From contig CAIOSS010000456.1 of assembly GCA_903860995.1 (NCBI GenBank), positions 1 to 5,230 of the forward strand: 5,230 bases of DNA. Reading direction: 5' to 3'. The notes beneath the pieces are model-generated. The model saw nothing but the letters and a program-made list of their open reading frames with translations, made no database searches and was not told the origin of the DNA. Source of the stretch: an uncultured delta proteobacterium. Lineage in GTDB: Bacteria > Myxococcota_A > Polyangia > Polyangiales > Ga0077539. Each line of letters opens with the position of its first letter. The first letter of the stretch is position 1. The position numbers were made by a program, and so were the translations under genes. Below are positions 1 to 5,230 of this stretch, piece after piece.

Positions 1-1
1 C

Positions 2-199
2 CAGCTGCACCTGCGCCTCATCATCAACCGCGCTCTCACCCTGGAGGAGACCCTCGACGTGCCGGAGGTGGTGGTCGCCGCGGCCGCCCCCACCGCCCGC
101 GTCGCGCCGCAGCCGACGGTGCAGGTGCAGGTCATCCGCGCGGCGCAGCCCTTCCACCACCCCGAAGACGACGAGGTGCCCACCGACGAGGACGAGTGA
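2..199 (+). CDS. C-terminal fragment of an unrecognised protein (5' end outside window)
   Basis: This frame is open from the left edge to a TGA at 197-199 and gives 65 residues. Nearly every codon ends in G or C, which marks it as the coding frame here; the other open frame over this stretch reads as Pro/Arg/Gly/His-rich shadow sequence. The visible part begins with a Leu/Ile-rich segment (QLHLRLIINRALTLEETLDV), continues through an Ala/Pro/Val-rich, linker-like stretch, and ends in a strongly acidic tail (EDDEVPTDEDE). I recognise no domain or motif, and the fragment is too short to assign a function. Its stop codon lies 17 nt before the preferred start of the downstream lipoprotein gene, or overlaps the alternative GTG start at 196 by four bases. 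The two genes could therefore be co-transcribed. Confidence 0.7.
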   Translation, partial: QLHLRLIINRALTLEETLDVPEVVVAAAAPTARVAPQPTVQVQVIRAAQPFHHPEDDEVPTDEDE

Positions 200-216
200 C
201 GCGGTACGATGGCGCG

Positions 217-1347
217 ATGAGGTCGTGCGTCGCTGCTGTGTCGCTGTGTCTCCTGGGGTGCATCAACGTCACGCCGCCCTTGCCCCCGCCCGACGCCGCG
301 ACCGCCGACGCGGTGCCCGACGCCGCGTTCGTCCCCGATGCCGGGGCGGTGCCCGACGACGCGCCCGCGGAGGTCGTCGACAGCGGCCCGCCGTGCCCCG
401 CGGCCCTGGGTGCCCCGACGCCCCGCACCGCCGTCCCCCCGCGCGGCCCGATGGACGACGCGCTGCGCATCAACCACCTCCAGGCCAAGGGGACGCACAA
501 CAGCTACCACCTGCGCCCGGCCATCATCGGGCCCGACTGGGACTACTCGCACGCCCCGCTCGACGAGCAGCTGGAGTCCCAGGGGGTGCGGGCGCTGGAG
601 CTCGACATCCGATGGGACGCGCGGTGCGGGCGCTTCCGGGTGTTCCACCTTCCCATCCTCGACCCGCGCACGACCTGCGACCTCTTCACCGACTGCCTCG
701 CGCTGGTGCGCCGCTGGTCCGACGCGCACCCGGCGCACCACCCGCTCTTCCTCCAGATCGAGCCCAAGGACGCCTGGGACGCGCCCACCACCGAGCTCCG
801 CATGACGGCCATGGAGGCGGAGATCCTGTCGGTGTTCCCGCGCCAGCTGGTGGTGACGCCCGACGAGGTGCGCGGCGACGCGGCCTCGCTGCCCGAGGCG
901 ATCCGCACGCGCGGCTGGCCCACCCTGGGCGCCTCGCGGGGCCGGGTGCTCTTCTTCATCGACCGCACCGACGCGCTGCGCGACGTGTACACCCACGGCG
1001 GCCGCGACCTCGCGGGGCGCCTGGCCTTCATCGACTCGGCCCTGGGCGACCCCTTCGCAGGGGTGATGGTGCTCAACAACCCCAACCGCGCCGACGTCCC
1101 CGCGGCCGTGCGCGCGGGCTACCTCGTCCGGGTCTTCTCCTGGACCGCCGGCAACGCCGTGCTCGACCCCGCCGTGACCGCCGCGGGCCTCGCCTCGGGC
1201 GCGCACATCATCAGCACCGACTTCCCCGACACGGCGCGCGGCGGCGTGGAGGGCGTGCGCATCCCGGGCGGGGCCCCGTCGCGCTGCAACCCCCTCACGG
1301 CCCCGGCGGGGTGTACCGCCGAGGCGGTCGAGGCCCTTCCCCGCTGA
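217..1347 (+). CDS. Predicted lipoprotein, Ca2+-dependent phosphatidylinositol phospholipase C-like
   Basis: The 376-residue product resembles the bacterial Ca2+-dependent PI-PLC (PI-PLC-C1-like) family of TIM-barrel phosphodiesterases. An N-terminal signal with lipobox LLGC (Cys15) predicts export and lipid anchoring. An Asp/Ala/Pro-rich linker with repeated PDA units follows at about residues 23-57, and the catalytic domain runs from about 80 to 350. Visible motifs are KGTHNSYH with a likely catalytic His94, ALELDIRWD with likely acidic Ca2+ ligands Glu128 and Asp130, RVFH with the likely second catalytic His144, LFLQIEPKD, VLFFIDR, and a final-strand-like HIISTDFP. Cys pairs 154/160 and 357/366 could form disulfides in an exported protein. 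I chose the ATG at 217 because it gives a compact signal peptide (MRSC...). A GTG at 196 would add seven residues, and neither start has a good ribosome site. The family is well supported; the actual substrate is not known from sequence. Confidence 0.85.
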   Translation: MRSCVAAVSLCLLGCINVTPPLPPPDAATADAVPDAAFVPDAGAVPDDAPAEVVDSGPPCPAALGAPTPRTAVPPRGPMDDALRINHLQAKGTHNSYHLRPAIIGPDWDYSHAPLDEQLESQGVRALELDIRWDARCGRFRVFHLPILDPRTTCDLFTDCLALVRRWSDAHPAHHPLFLQIEPKDAWDAPTTELRMTAMEAEILSVFPRQLVVTPDEVRGDAASLPEAIRTRGWPTLGASRGRVLFFIDRTDALRDVYTHGGRDLAGRLAFIDSALGDPFAGVMVLNNPNRADVPAAVRAGYLVRVFSWTAGNAVLDPAVTAAGLASGAHIISTDFPDTARGGVEGVRIPGGAPSRCNPLTAPAGCTAEAVEALPR

Positions 1348-1439
1348 GGCCCGACAAGGCCCGTCGAAGCACTCCCCTTGCGTCCGCGGGATGGTGTAGG
1401 GTCCGTGCCGTCGCGTCTGGTCGCGGCGTCGCAGGGTGA

Positions 1440-1468
1440 TTGACACCCCCAGTCAGCGCCGCTAGACC
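1440..1468 (+). promoter_or_regulatory. Candidate sigma-70-type promoter of the nuo operon
   Basis: A perfect TTGACA (1440-1445) is followed by a 17-bp spacer and TAGACC (1463-1468), which matches TATAAT at three positions (T1, A2, A4). Transcription would start near 1475, giving a leader of about 13 nt before the GTG at 1488. It sits in the 140-bp gap between the lipoprotein gene and nuoA, the expected place for an operon promoter. The rest of the gap (1348-1439) shows no convincing terminator. The -10 is weak, so this is a prediction from spacing and the perfect -35 only. Confidence 0.42.
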
Positions 1469-1477
1469 CTCGCGCGC

Positions 1478-1481
1478 GGAG
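1478..1481 (+). promoter_or_regulatory. Ribosome binding site deciding the nuoA start
   Basis: GGAG lies six bases upstream of the GTG at 1488, which is ideal spacing. The upstream in-frame TTG at 1440 has only AGGG three bases before it and coincides with the putative -35 box. This site therefore favours the GTG start. Confidence 0.6.
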
Positions 1482-1487
1482 TATCCT

Positions 1488-1865
1488 GTGCAGCAAGGAC
1501 TTACCCAATCCTACGGTCCCGTCTTCCTGGTCATCGGGTTCTCGCTCTTCATCGCGTTGACCATGTTCACCCTCGCGACGGTGATGGGCCCGAAGAACCT
1601 CGTGCGCCCGCCGTCGCAGAGCGAGCCCTTCGAGTCGGGCAACCCGAGCTCCGGCACGCAGCACGTCAAGCTCTCGGTGAAGTTCTATCTCACCGCGATC
1701 CTGTTTGTGGTCTTCGACATCGAGGCCATCTTCCTCTACCCCTGGGCGGTGCTCTTCCAGCGCCTCGGGTGGGTCGGCCTCGCAGAGATGCTCGTGTTCA
1801 TCACGGTGCTCTCCGCCGGCCTCGTCTACTGCTGGAAGAAGGGAGCCCTCGAATGGCAGACCTGA
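1488..1865 (+). CDS. nuoA: NADH-quinone oxidoreductase subunit A
   Basis: NuoA (ND3 homologue) is a small membrane subunit at the junction between the peripheral and membrane arms of complex I, near the quinone channel. The 125-residue product has three predicted transmembrane segments at about residues 11-34, 67-90 and 96-116. The loop after the first carries PFESGNPSSGT, and the second carries FDIEAIFLYPWA with the conserved acidic pair Asp77 and Glu79. The loop has Ser50 where many NuoA/ND3 proteins have Cys (ECG); from memory, E. coli NuoA also reads FESG. The start was set at GTG 1488 because of the GGAG six bases upstream and because the length then fits the family. The in-frame TTG at 1440 would add 16 poorly conserved residues and overlaps the putative promoter. 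The 3' end overlaps nuoB by 13 nt, so this is the first gene of the operon. Confidence 0.95.
   Translation: MQQGLTQSYGPVFLVIGFSLFIALTMFTLATVMGPKNLVRPPSQSEPFESGNPSSGTQHVKLSVKFYLTAILFVVFDIEAIFLYPWAVLFQRLGWVGLAEMLVFITVLSAGLVYCWKKGALEWQT
1841..1845 (+). promoter_or_regulatory. Ribosome binding site of nuoB inside nuoA
   Basis: GGGAG, within the purine run GGAAGAAGGGAG, lies seven bases before the ATG at 1853 and inside the last codons of nuoA. It supports 1853 as the nuoB start over an in-frame upstream ATG at 1769, and suggests translational coupling with nuoA. Confidence 0.6.
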
Positions 1866-2428
1866 GCAAGCTCGAGACCCGCACCATCGGCGGCGGTGAG
1901 TCGGGCTTCGTCACCACCAAGTTCGAAGCCCTCCTCGGGTGGGCTCGCAAGTACTCGCTGTTTCAGTACCCCTTCGCGACGGCGTGCTGCGGGATGGAGT
2001 TCTTCTCCACCGCGTCGCCCCGCTACGACATCGCCCGCTTCGGCGCCGAGGCCCCGCGCTTCTCGCCCCGGCAGAGCGACGTGCTCTGGGTCGTCGGCAC
2101 CATCTCGCAGCGCCAGGCCCCGGTGCTGCGCCGCGTGTACGAGCAGATGACCGAGCCCAAGTGGGTCATCGCCTTCGGCACCTGCGCCTCGTGCGGCGGC
2201 TTCTACGACAACTACGCCACCGTCCCGGGCATCGACAAGATCATCCCCGTGGACGTGTTCATCCCGGGTTGTCCGCCGCGCCCGGAGGCCGTGCTCGACG
2301 GTCTCATGCTGCTGCAAGACAAGATCGGCCGCTGCGACCGCACCCCCGAGACGGTGAAGAACACCCTCCTCGCCGAAGGCGCCGACGAGGCCCTCGAGAA
2401 GCTCTACCAGATCCGGATGAAGCCCTGA
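1853..2428 (+). CDS. nuoB: NADH-quinone oxidoreductase subunit B (cluster N2 subunit)
   Basis: NuoB (PSST homologue) binds the terminal [4Fe-4S] cluster N2, which passes electrons to quinone at the interface with NuoD. The 191-residue product shows the tandem cysteines Cys45-Cys46 in TACCGMEFF, Cys111 in FGTCASCGG, and Cys140 in IPGCPPRPE. This is the complete N2 ligand set, with spacing equal to that I recall for Thermus Nqo6. The stretch GIDKIIPVDVFIPGCPP (126-142) fits the family's 20-kDa subunit signature. The N-terminal region FEALLGWARKYSLFQYPFAT is also typical. The start at ATG 1853 gives a family-sized protein with a good ribosome site; the longer frame from 1769 would add 28 Arg/His-rich residues that are shadow sequence of nuoA. 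It overlaps nuoA by 13 nt and is separated from nuoC by one base. Confidence 0.97.
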   Translation: MADLSKLETRTIGGGESGFVTTKFEALLGWARKYSLFQYPFATACCGMEFFSTASPRYDIARFGAEAPRFSPRQSDVLWVVGTISQRQAPVLRRVYEQMTEPKWVIAFGTCASCGGFYDNYATVPGIDKIIPVDVFIPGCPPRPEAVLDGLMLLQDKIGRCDRTPETVKNTLLAEGADEALEKLYQIRMKP

Positions 2429-2429
2429 G

Positions 2430-3011
2430 ATGTCCAAGCTCATTCTCGAACGCCTCAAGGCGCAGTTCGGCGCCGACGTCCTCGAGGTCAGCAGCTTCCG
2501 TGGCGACGACGTCGCCCTGGTGAAGCCCGCCCGCTGGGTCGACGTGGCGCGCTTCGTCCACGACGACCCGCGCTGCGCCTGCACCTACTTCGTCGATCTG
2601 TCGGCCGTCGACCTGTGCGACCCGCGCACCGACGACCTCGACATGGACGACCGCTTCGAGGTGTACGTCATCGCGTACTCCGTCGAGCACAAGCACCGGG
2701 TGCGTATCAAGACCCGGGTGTCCGGCGACGAGCCGCGCCTCGCCACGGTCATCCCGGTGTGGAGCGGCGCCAACTGGATGGAGCGCGAGGTCTTCGACAT
2801 GTACGGCGTGCATTTCGAGGGTCACCCCGACCCGCGGCGCATCCTCACGTACGACGAGTTCAAGGGCCACCCGCTGCGCAAGGACTACCCCGCCAACCGC
2901 GCGCAGCCGCTGGTGGAGTACCGCGACGGCACCTTCAACAAGCTCGGGCCGTTTCTCCAGGACGAGGGCATGCCCCTCAACCGCTCCGCGGCGCCGGACG
3001 AACGCAACTAA
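2430..3011 (+). CDS. nuoC: NADH-quinone oxidoreductase subunit C (30 kDa-type)
   Basis: NuoC is a peripheral-arm subunit without cofactors that packs against NuoD and stabilises the quinone module. The 193-residue product has the 30-kDa subunit signature at residues 118-139, starting ERE and running through FDMYGVHFEGH to RRIL, followed by GHPLRKDYP (147-154). The N-terminal half (VDLSAVDLCDP, then FEVYVIAYSVEHKHRVRIKT) matches the family's alpha/beta domain. The C-terminal 30 residues after LVEYRDGTF are less conserved. The gene starts one base after the nuoB stop (TGAGATG) with no strong ribosome site of its own, so coupling to nuoB is likely. NuoC is a separate protein here, unlike the fused NuoCD of E. 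coli. Confidence 0.96.
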   Translation: MSKLILERLKAQFGADVLEVSSFRGDDVALVKPARWVDVARFVHDDPRCACTYFVDLSAVDLCDPRTDDLDMDDRFEVYVIAYSVEHKHRVRIKTRVSGDEPRLATVIPVWSGANWMEREVFDMYGVHFEGHPDPRRILTYDEFKGHPLRKDYPANRAQPLVEYRDGTFNKLGPFLQDEGMPLNRSAAPDERN

Positions 3012-3047
3012 GAATTCACCCCTTCCCTCTAATCCCCTCAATCGCCT

Positions 3048-3051
3048 GGAG
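3048..3051 (+). promoter_or_regulatory. Probable ribosome binding site of nuoD
   Basis: GGAG lies eleven bases before the ATG at 3063, a slightly long but workable spacing. It is the only purine-rich site in the pyrimidine-rich 51-base gap after nuoC. It favours 3063 over the in-frame ATG at 3120, whose upstream bases are less suitable. Confidence 0.45.
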
Positions 3052-3062
3052 CCAACGCTTTC

Positions 3063-4295
3063 ATGGAGCCCGTAGACCTCGACTTCGAAGAGGCTGACCT
3101 CGAACTTCCGAGCGAGCCCATGACCCTGCTCATGGGTCCGTCGCACCCCGCGATGCACGGCACCATCCGGATGATCCTGAAGCTGGACGGCGAGACCGTG
3201 CAGGACGTGGACATCCAGCCGGGGTACCTCCACCGGGCCTTCGAGAAGATGTCCGAGCGAGGCACCTGGTCGCAGGTGTTCCCGTACACCGACCGGCTCA
3301 ACTACGTGTCGCCGCTGCTCAACAACGTGGGCTACGCCCTCGCGGTGGAGAAGCTCCTCGGGGTCGAGGTGCCGCGCAAGGGCCAGCTCTTCCGGGTGAT
3401 CCTCGGCGAGATGTCGCGCATCAGCGACCACCTCACCTGCAACGGCGCCATGGCCATGGAGCTCGGGGCCTTCACTCCGTTTCTCTGGTACCTCAAGGCC
3501 CGCGAGTGGATCTGGGAGGCCTGCGAGGAGCAGACCGGCGCGCGGCTCACGCACTCGTTCTTCCGCATCGGCGGCGCGGCCTTCCCGCCCACCGAGAAGA
3601 TCCAGGCGCAGATCCGGTCGATCCTCCCGCGGACGCTGGAGGTGGTGGCCGAGGGCGAGTCGCTGCTCCTGAAGAACCGCATCTTCCTCGACCGCACGCA
3701 GGGCGTCGGCGTCCTCACCAAGGAGCACGCACTCTCGATGGGCGTGTCGGGCCCGGTGCTGCGCTCGTGCGGCATCGACTACGACGTCCGCAAGGACAAG
3801 CCCTACCTCACCTACGGCGAGTGCGACTTCGACGTGCCCGTCGGCGAGGACGGCGACACCTACGACCGCTTCATGGTGCGCGCCGAGGAGATCCGTCAGA
3901 GCTGCCGCATCATCGAGCAGTCGCTCGACCTGATGAAGAAGATCGCGCCGGGCTCGCCCGACGACGCGGTGAGCATCGTCGACCCGCGCATCGTGCTGCC
4001 CCCGAAGGACAAGGTCTACACGACCATCGAGGGCACCATCGCGCACTTCAAGCTCATCATGGAGGGCATCGACGTGCCGCCCGGTGAGGTCTACGGCTAC
4101 ACCGAGGCGGGCAACGGGGAGCTCGGTTTCCTGCTGGTGTCGCGCGGCGGGGGCAACCCGTGGCGCGTGCGCGTGCGGGGCCCGTGCTTCTTCTCGCTCC
4201 AGGCCGCGCACGACATGATCCGCGGCGGCATGCTCGCGGACATCATCCCCACCTTCGGATCGATCAACATGATCGGCGGCGAGTGCGACCGGTAA
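3063..4295 (+). CDS. nuoD: NADH-quinone oxidoreductase subunit D (49 kDa-type, quinone site)
   Basis: NuoD is related to the large subunit of [NiFe] hydrogenases and forms most of the ubiquinone/menaquinone headgroup site with NuoB. The 410-residue product is of normal family length. Visible motifs are GPSHPAMHG with His28 and His32, PGYLHRAFEKMSE (53-65), YTDRLNY with Tyr81, LAVEKLLG (93-100), GVSGPVLRSCGIDYDVRK (227-244) and GEVYGYTEAGNGELGF near the end. The His32 to Tyr81 spacing of 49 residues equals that I recall for the quinone-contacting His/Tyr pair of Thermus Nqo4. There are no hydrogenase-type CxxC nickel ligand pairs, as expected for NuoD. The C-terminus reads SINMIGGECDR, where the family usually ends in a GE/GD-V-DR form. 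It follows nuoC by 51 nt and precedes nuoG by 31 nt. Confidence 0.97.
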   Translation: MEPVDLDFEEADLELPSEPMTLLMGPSHPAMHGTIRMILKLDGETVQDVDIQPGYLHRAFEKMSERGTWSQVFPYTDRLNYVSPLLNNVGYALAVEKLLGVEVPRKGQLFRVILGEMSRISDHLTCNGAMAMELGAFTPFLWYLKAREWIWEACEEQTGARLTHSFFRIGGAAFPPTEKIQAQIRSILPRTLEVVAEGESLLLKNRIFLDRTQGVGVLTKEHALSMGVSGPVLRSCGIDYDVRKDKPYLTYGECDFDVPVGEDGDTYDRFMVRAEEIRQSCRIIEQSLDLMKKIAPGSPDDAVSIVDPRIVLPPKDKVYTTIEGTIAHFKLIMEGIDVPPGEVYGYTEAGNGELGFLLVSRGGGNPWRVRVRGPCFFSLQAAHDMIRGGMLADIIPTFGSINMIGGECDR

Positions 4296-4326
4296 TCGCC
4301 TCCACGAACCTCTAGAGAGTCGATCG

Positions 4327-5230
4327 ATGCCTACTTTCAAGCTTGATGACATCGAGATCCCCTTCGAGAAGGGCGAGACCATCATCCAGGCGGCCTTCCG
4401 CCAGGGGATCGAGATCCCGCACTACTGCTGGCACCCGGGGCTCTCCATCGCCGCCAACTGCCGCATGTGCCTCGTGGAGATCGAGCCCGGCCCCGGCCAG
4501 CGCGCGATGATGCTCGACGTGCTCAAGTGGGACGCGGCGAAGAACGACTACGTCGTCGACCGCAAGCCGAAGCTCCAGCCCGCGTGCCAGCAGGCGGCCG
4601 CCGAGGGCATGGTCGTGCGCTCGGAGAACTCGCACTTCGTGAAGGACGCGCGGGCCCACGTGCAGGAGTTTCTCCTGCTCAACCACCCGGTGGACTGCCC
4701 CATCTGCGACCAGGCCGGGGAGTGCAAGCTCCAGGACTACTACATGAGCGAGCAGCGCACGCCCAAGCGCATGCTCGACGAGCCCGTGCACAAGCCCAAG
4801 GGCGTCGTGTTCGGCGACACCATCGTCTACGACGCCGAGCGCTGCATCGCGTGCACCCGCTGCATCCGGGTGTGTGACGAGCTGGCCGGCGACCACATGC
4901 TCGACCTGCGCGAGCGCGGCAACAAGAACGAGGTGGTCACCGCGCCGGGCCGCAAGCTCGAGGGCGACTACACGCTCATGACCGAGCACGTGTGCCCGGT
5001 GGGCGCGCTCACGAGCAGCCACTTCCGCTTCAAGGCGCGGGTGTGGACGCTCACGCCGGTGCCGTCGATCTGCCCGGGCTGCGCGACGGGCTGCAACATG
5101 TTCATCGACGTCGACATGCGCGAGCTGCGGGCGTACCGCAACCGGCCGCGCGACAACGAGGCCGTCAACAAGTTCTGGATGTGCGACGACGGCATGATGA
5201 CGTACCAGCGCCAGACCGAGCACCGGGTGC
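4327..5230 (+). CDS. nuoG: NADH-quinone oxidoreductase subunit G, N-terminal part (runs off right edge)
   Basis: The frame from ATG 4327 stays open to the window end and gives 301 residues of a protein that is usually about 680-900 long. NuoG carries Fe-S clusters of the peripheral arm. A 2Fe-2S ferredoxin domain has Cys34, Cys45, Cys48 and Cys87 (cluster N1b). Next is HPVDCPICDQAGEC with His120, Cys124, Cys127 and Cys133 (cluster N5). Then CIACTRC with Cys173, 176 and 179 pairs with Cys223 in HVCPVGAL (cluster N4). Finally CPGCATGC (Cys249, 252, 256) with Cys286 fits cluster N7 and leads into the molybdopterin-oxidoreductase-like domain. AGAG-type purines lie about seven bases before the start, a modest ribosome site. 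An NAD-linked formate dehydrogenase alpha subunit or HoxU shares these motifs, but the context in a nuo operon favours NuoG. The gene directly follows nuoD, with no nuoE or nuoF between. Confidence 0.93.
   Translation, partial: MPTFKLDDIEIPFEKGETIIQAAFRQGIEIPHYCWHPGLSIAANCRMCLVEIEPGPGQRAMMLDVLKWDAAKNDYVVDRKPKLQPACQQAAAEGMVVRSENSHFVKDARAHVQEFLLLNHPVDCPICDQAGECKLQDYYMSEQRTPKRMLDEPVHKPKGVVFGDTIVYDAERCIACTRCIRVCDELAGDHMLDLRERGNKNEVVTAPGRKLEGDYTLMTEHVCPVGALTSSHFRFKARVWTLTPVPSICPGCATGCNMFIDVDMRELRAYRNRPRDNEAVNKFWMCDDGMMTYQRQTEHRV

Noticed and set aside
1350..1370. Possible terminator after the lipoprotein gene (CGAC...GTCG and GGCC repeats)
   Set aside because: The stems are only four base pairs and no T-run follows, so an intrinsic terminator cannot be supported.
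1378..1402. A second promoter-like pair, TTGCGT and TAGGGT, upstream of nuoA
   Set aside because: The spacer is only 13 bp, too short for a sigma-70 promoter, and no -35 fits at 17 bp from TAGGGT.
225..1439. A 404-codon + strand frame overlapping the lipoprotein gene
   Set aside because: Its product is Arg/Ala/Pro/Gly-rich without motifs, while the other frame has a signal peptide and phospholipase motifs. It is a GC-rich shadow.
1482..1487. TATCCT as a -10 box just before nuoA
   Set aside because: It matches four of six bases, but it abuts the start codon, has no -35 partner at proper spacing, and would place the transcript start inside the gene.
1769..1852. An upstream extension of nuoB starting at ATG 1769
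   Set aside because: The added 28 residues are Arg/His-rich and overlap nuoA by 97 nt. The ATG at 1853 has a good ribosome site and gives the usual family length.
2304..4385. A 693-codon open frame on the - strand opposite nuoB-nuoC-nuoD
   Set aside because: It is antisense to conserved nuo genes with exact family motifs. Its product is rich in Ala, Arg, His, Val, Asp and Leu without domains, as expected when G/C-biased third codon positions suppress stops on the opposite strand.
4312..5223. A 303-codon open frame on the - strand opposite nuoG
   Set aside because: It has the same shadow-frame composition and lies opposite the four Fe-S motifs of NuoG.

Overview
The window is 5,230 bp of very GC-rich DNA. 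All real genes are on the + strand and all show strong G/C preference at codon third positions. A Myxococcota-like (deltaproteobacterial) origin is my inference. It rests on the GC bias, on a lipoprotein with an Asp/Ala/Pro-rich linker after its lipobox, and on complex I genes with separate (unfused) nuoC and nuoD. The sequence alone does not prove the taxon.

Layout: (1) Positions 2-199 are the C-terminal end of an unrecognised gene. (2) Positions 217-1347 encode a predicted exported lipoprotein of the Ca2+-dependent phosphatidylinositol-phospholipase-C-like family; an alternative GTG start at 196 would overlap the upstream stop by four bases. (3) Positions 1348-1487 are an intergenic gap with a candidate sigma-70-type promoter (TTGACA, 17 bp, TAGACC) and a short leader carrying GGAG. 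(4) From 1488 to the right edge runs a respiratory complex I (NADH-quinone oxidoreductase) operon: nuoA, nuoB, nuoC, nuoD and the first 301 codons of nuoG. Junctions are tight: a 13-nt overlap (A/B), 1 nt (B/C), 51 nt (C/D) and 31 nt (D/G).

The products fit together as part of one enzyme. NuoG carries the ligands for Fe-S clusters N1b, N5, N4 and N7 in the peripheral arm. NuoB holds the terminal cluster N2. NuoB and NuoD form the quinone-reducing site, NuoC braces the arm, and NuoA is a membrane subunit at the arm/membrane junction. NuoE and NuoF, which receive electrons from NADH and usually lie between nuoD and nuoG, are absent from that position.

No mobile element, CRISPR array, tRNA, rRNA or phage feature was seen. 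I found no evidence for a new biological system: this is mostly a conserved housekeeping operon. The points worth a second look are the missing nuoEF, the promoter/start reinterpretation of nuoA, the retained N7 motif, the neighbouring phospholipase-like lipoprotein and a few sequence deviations.
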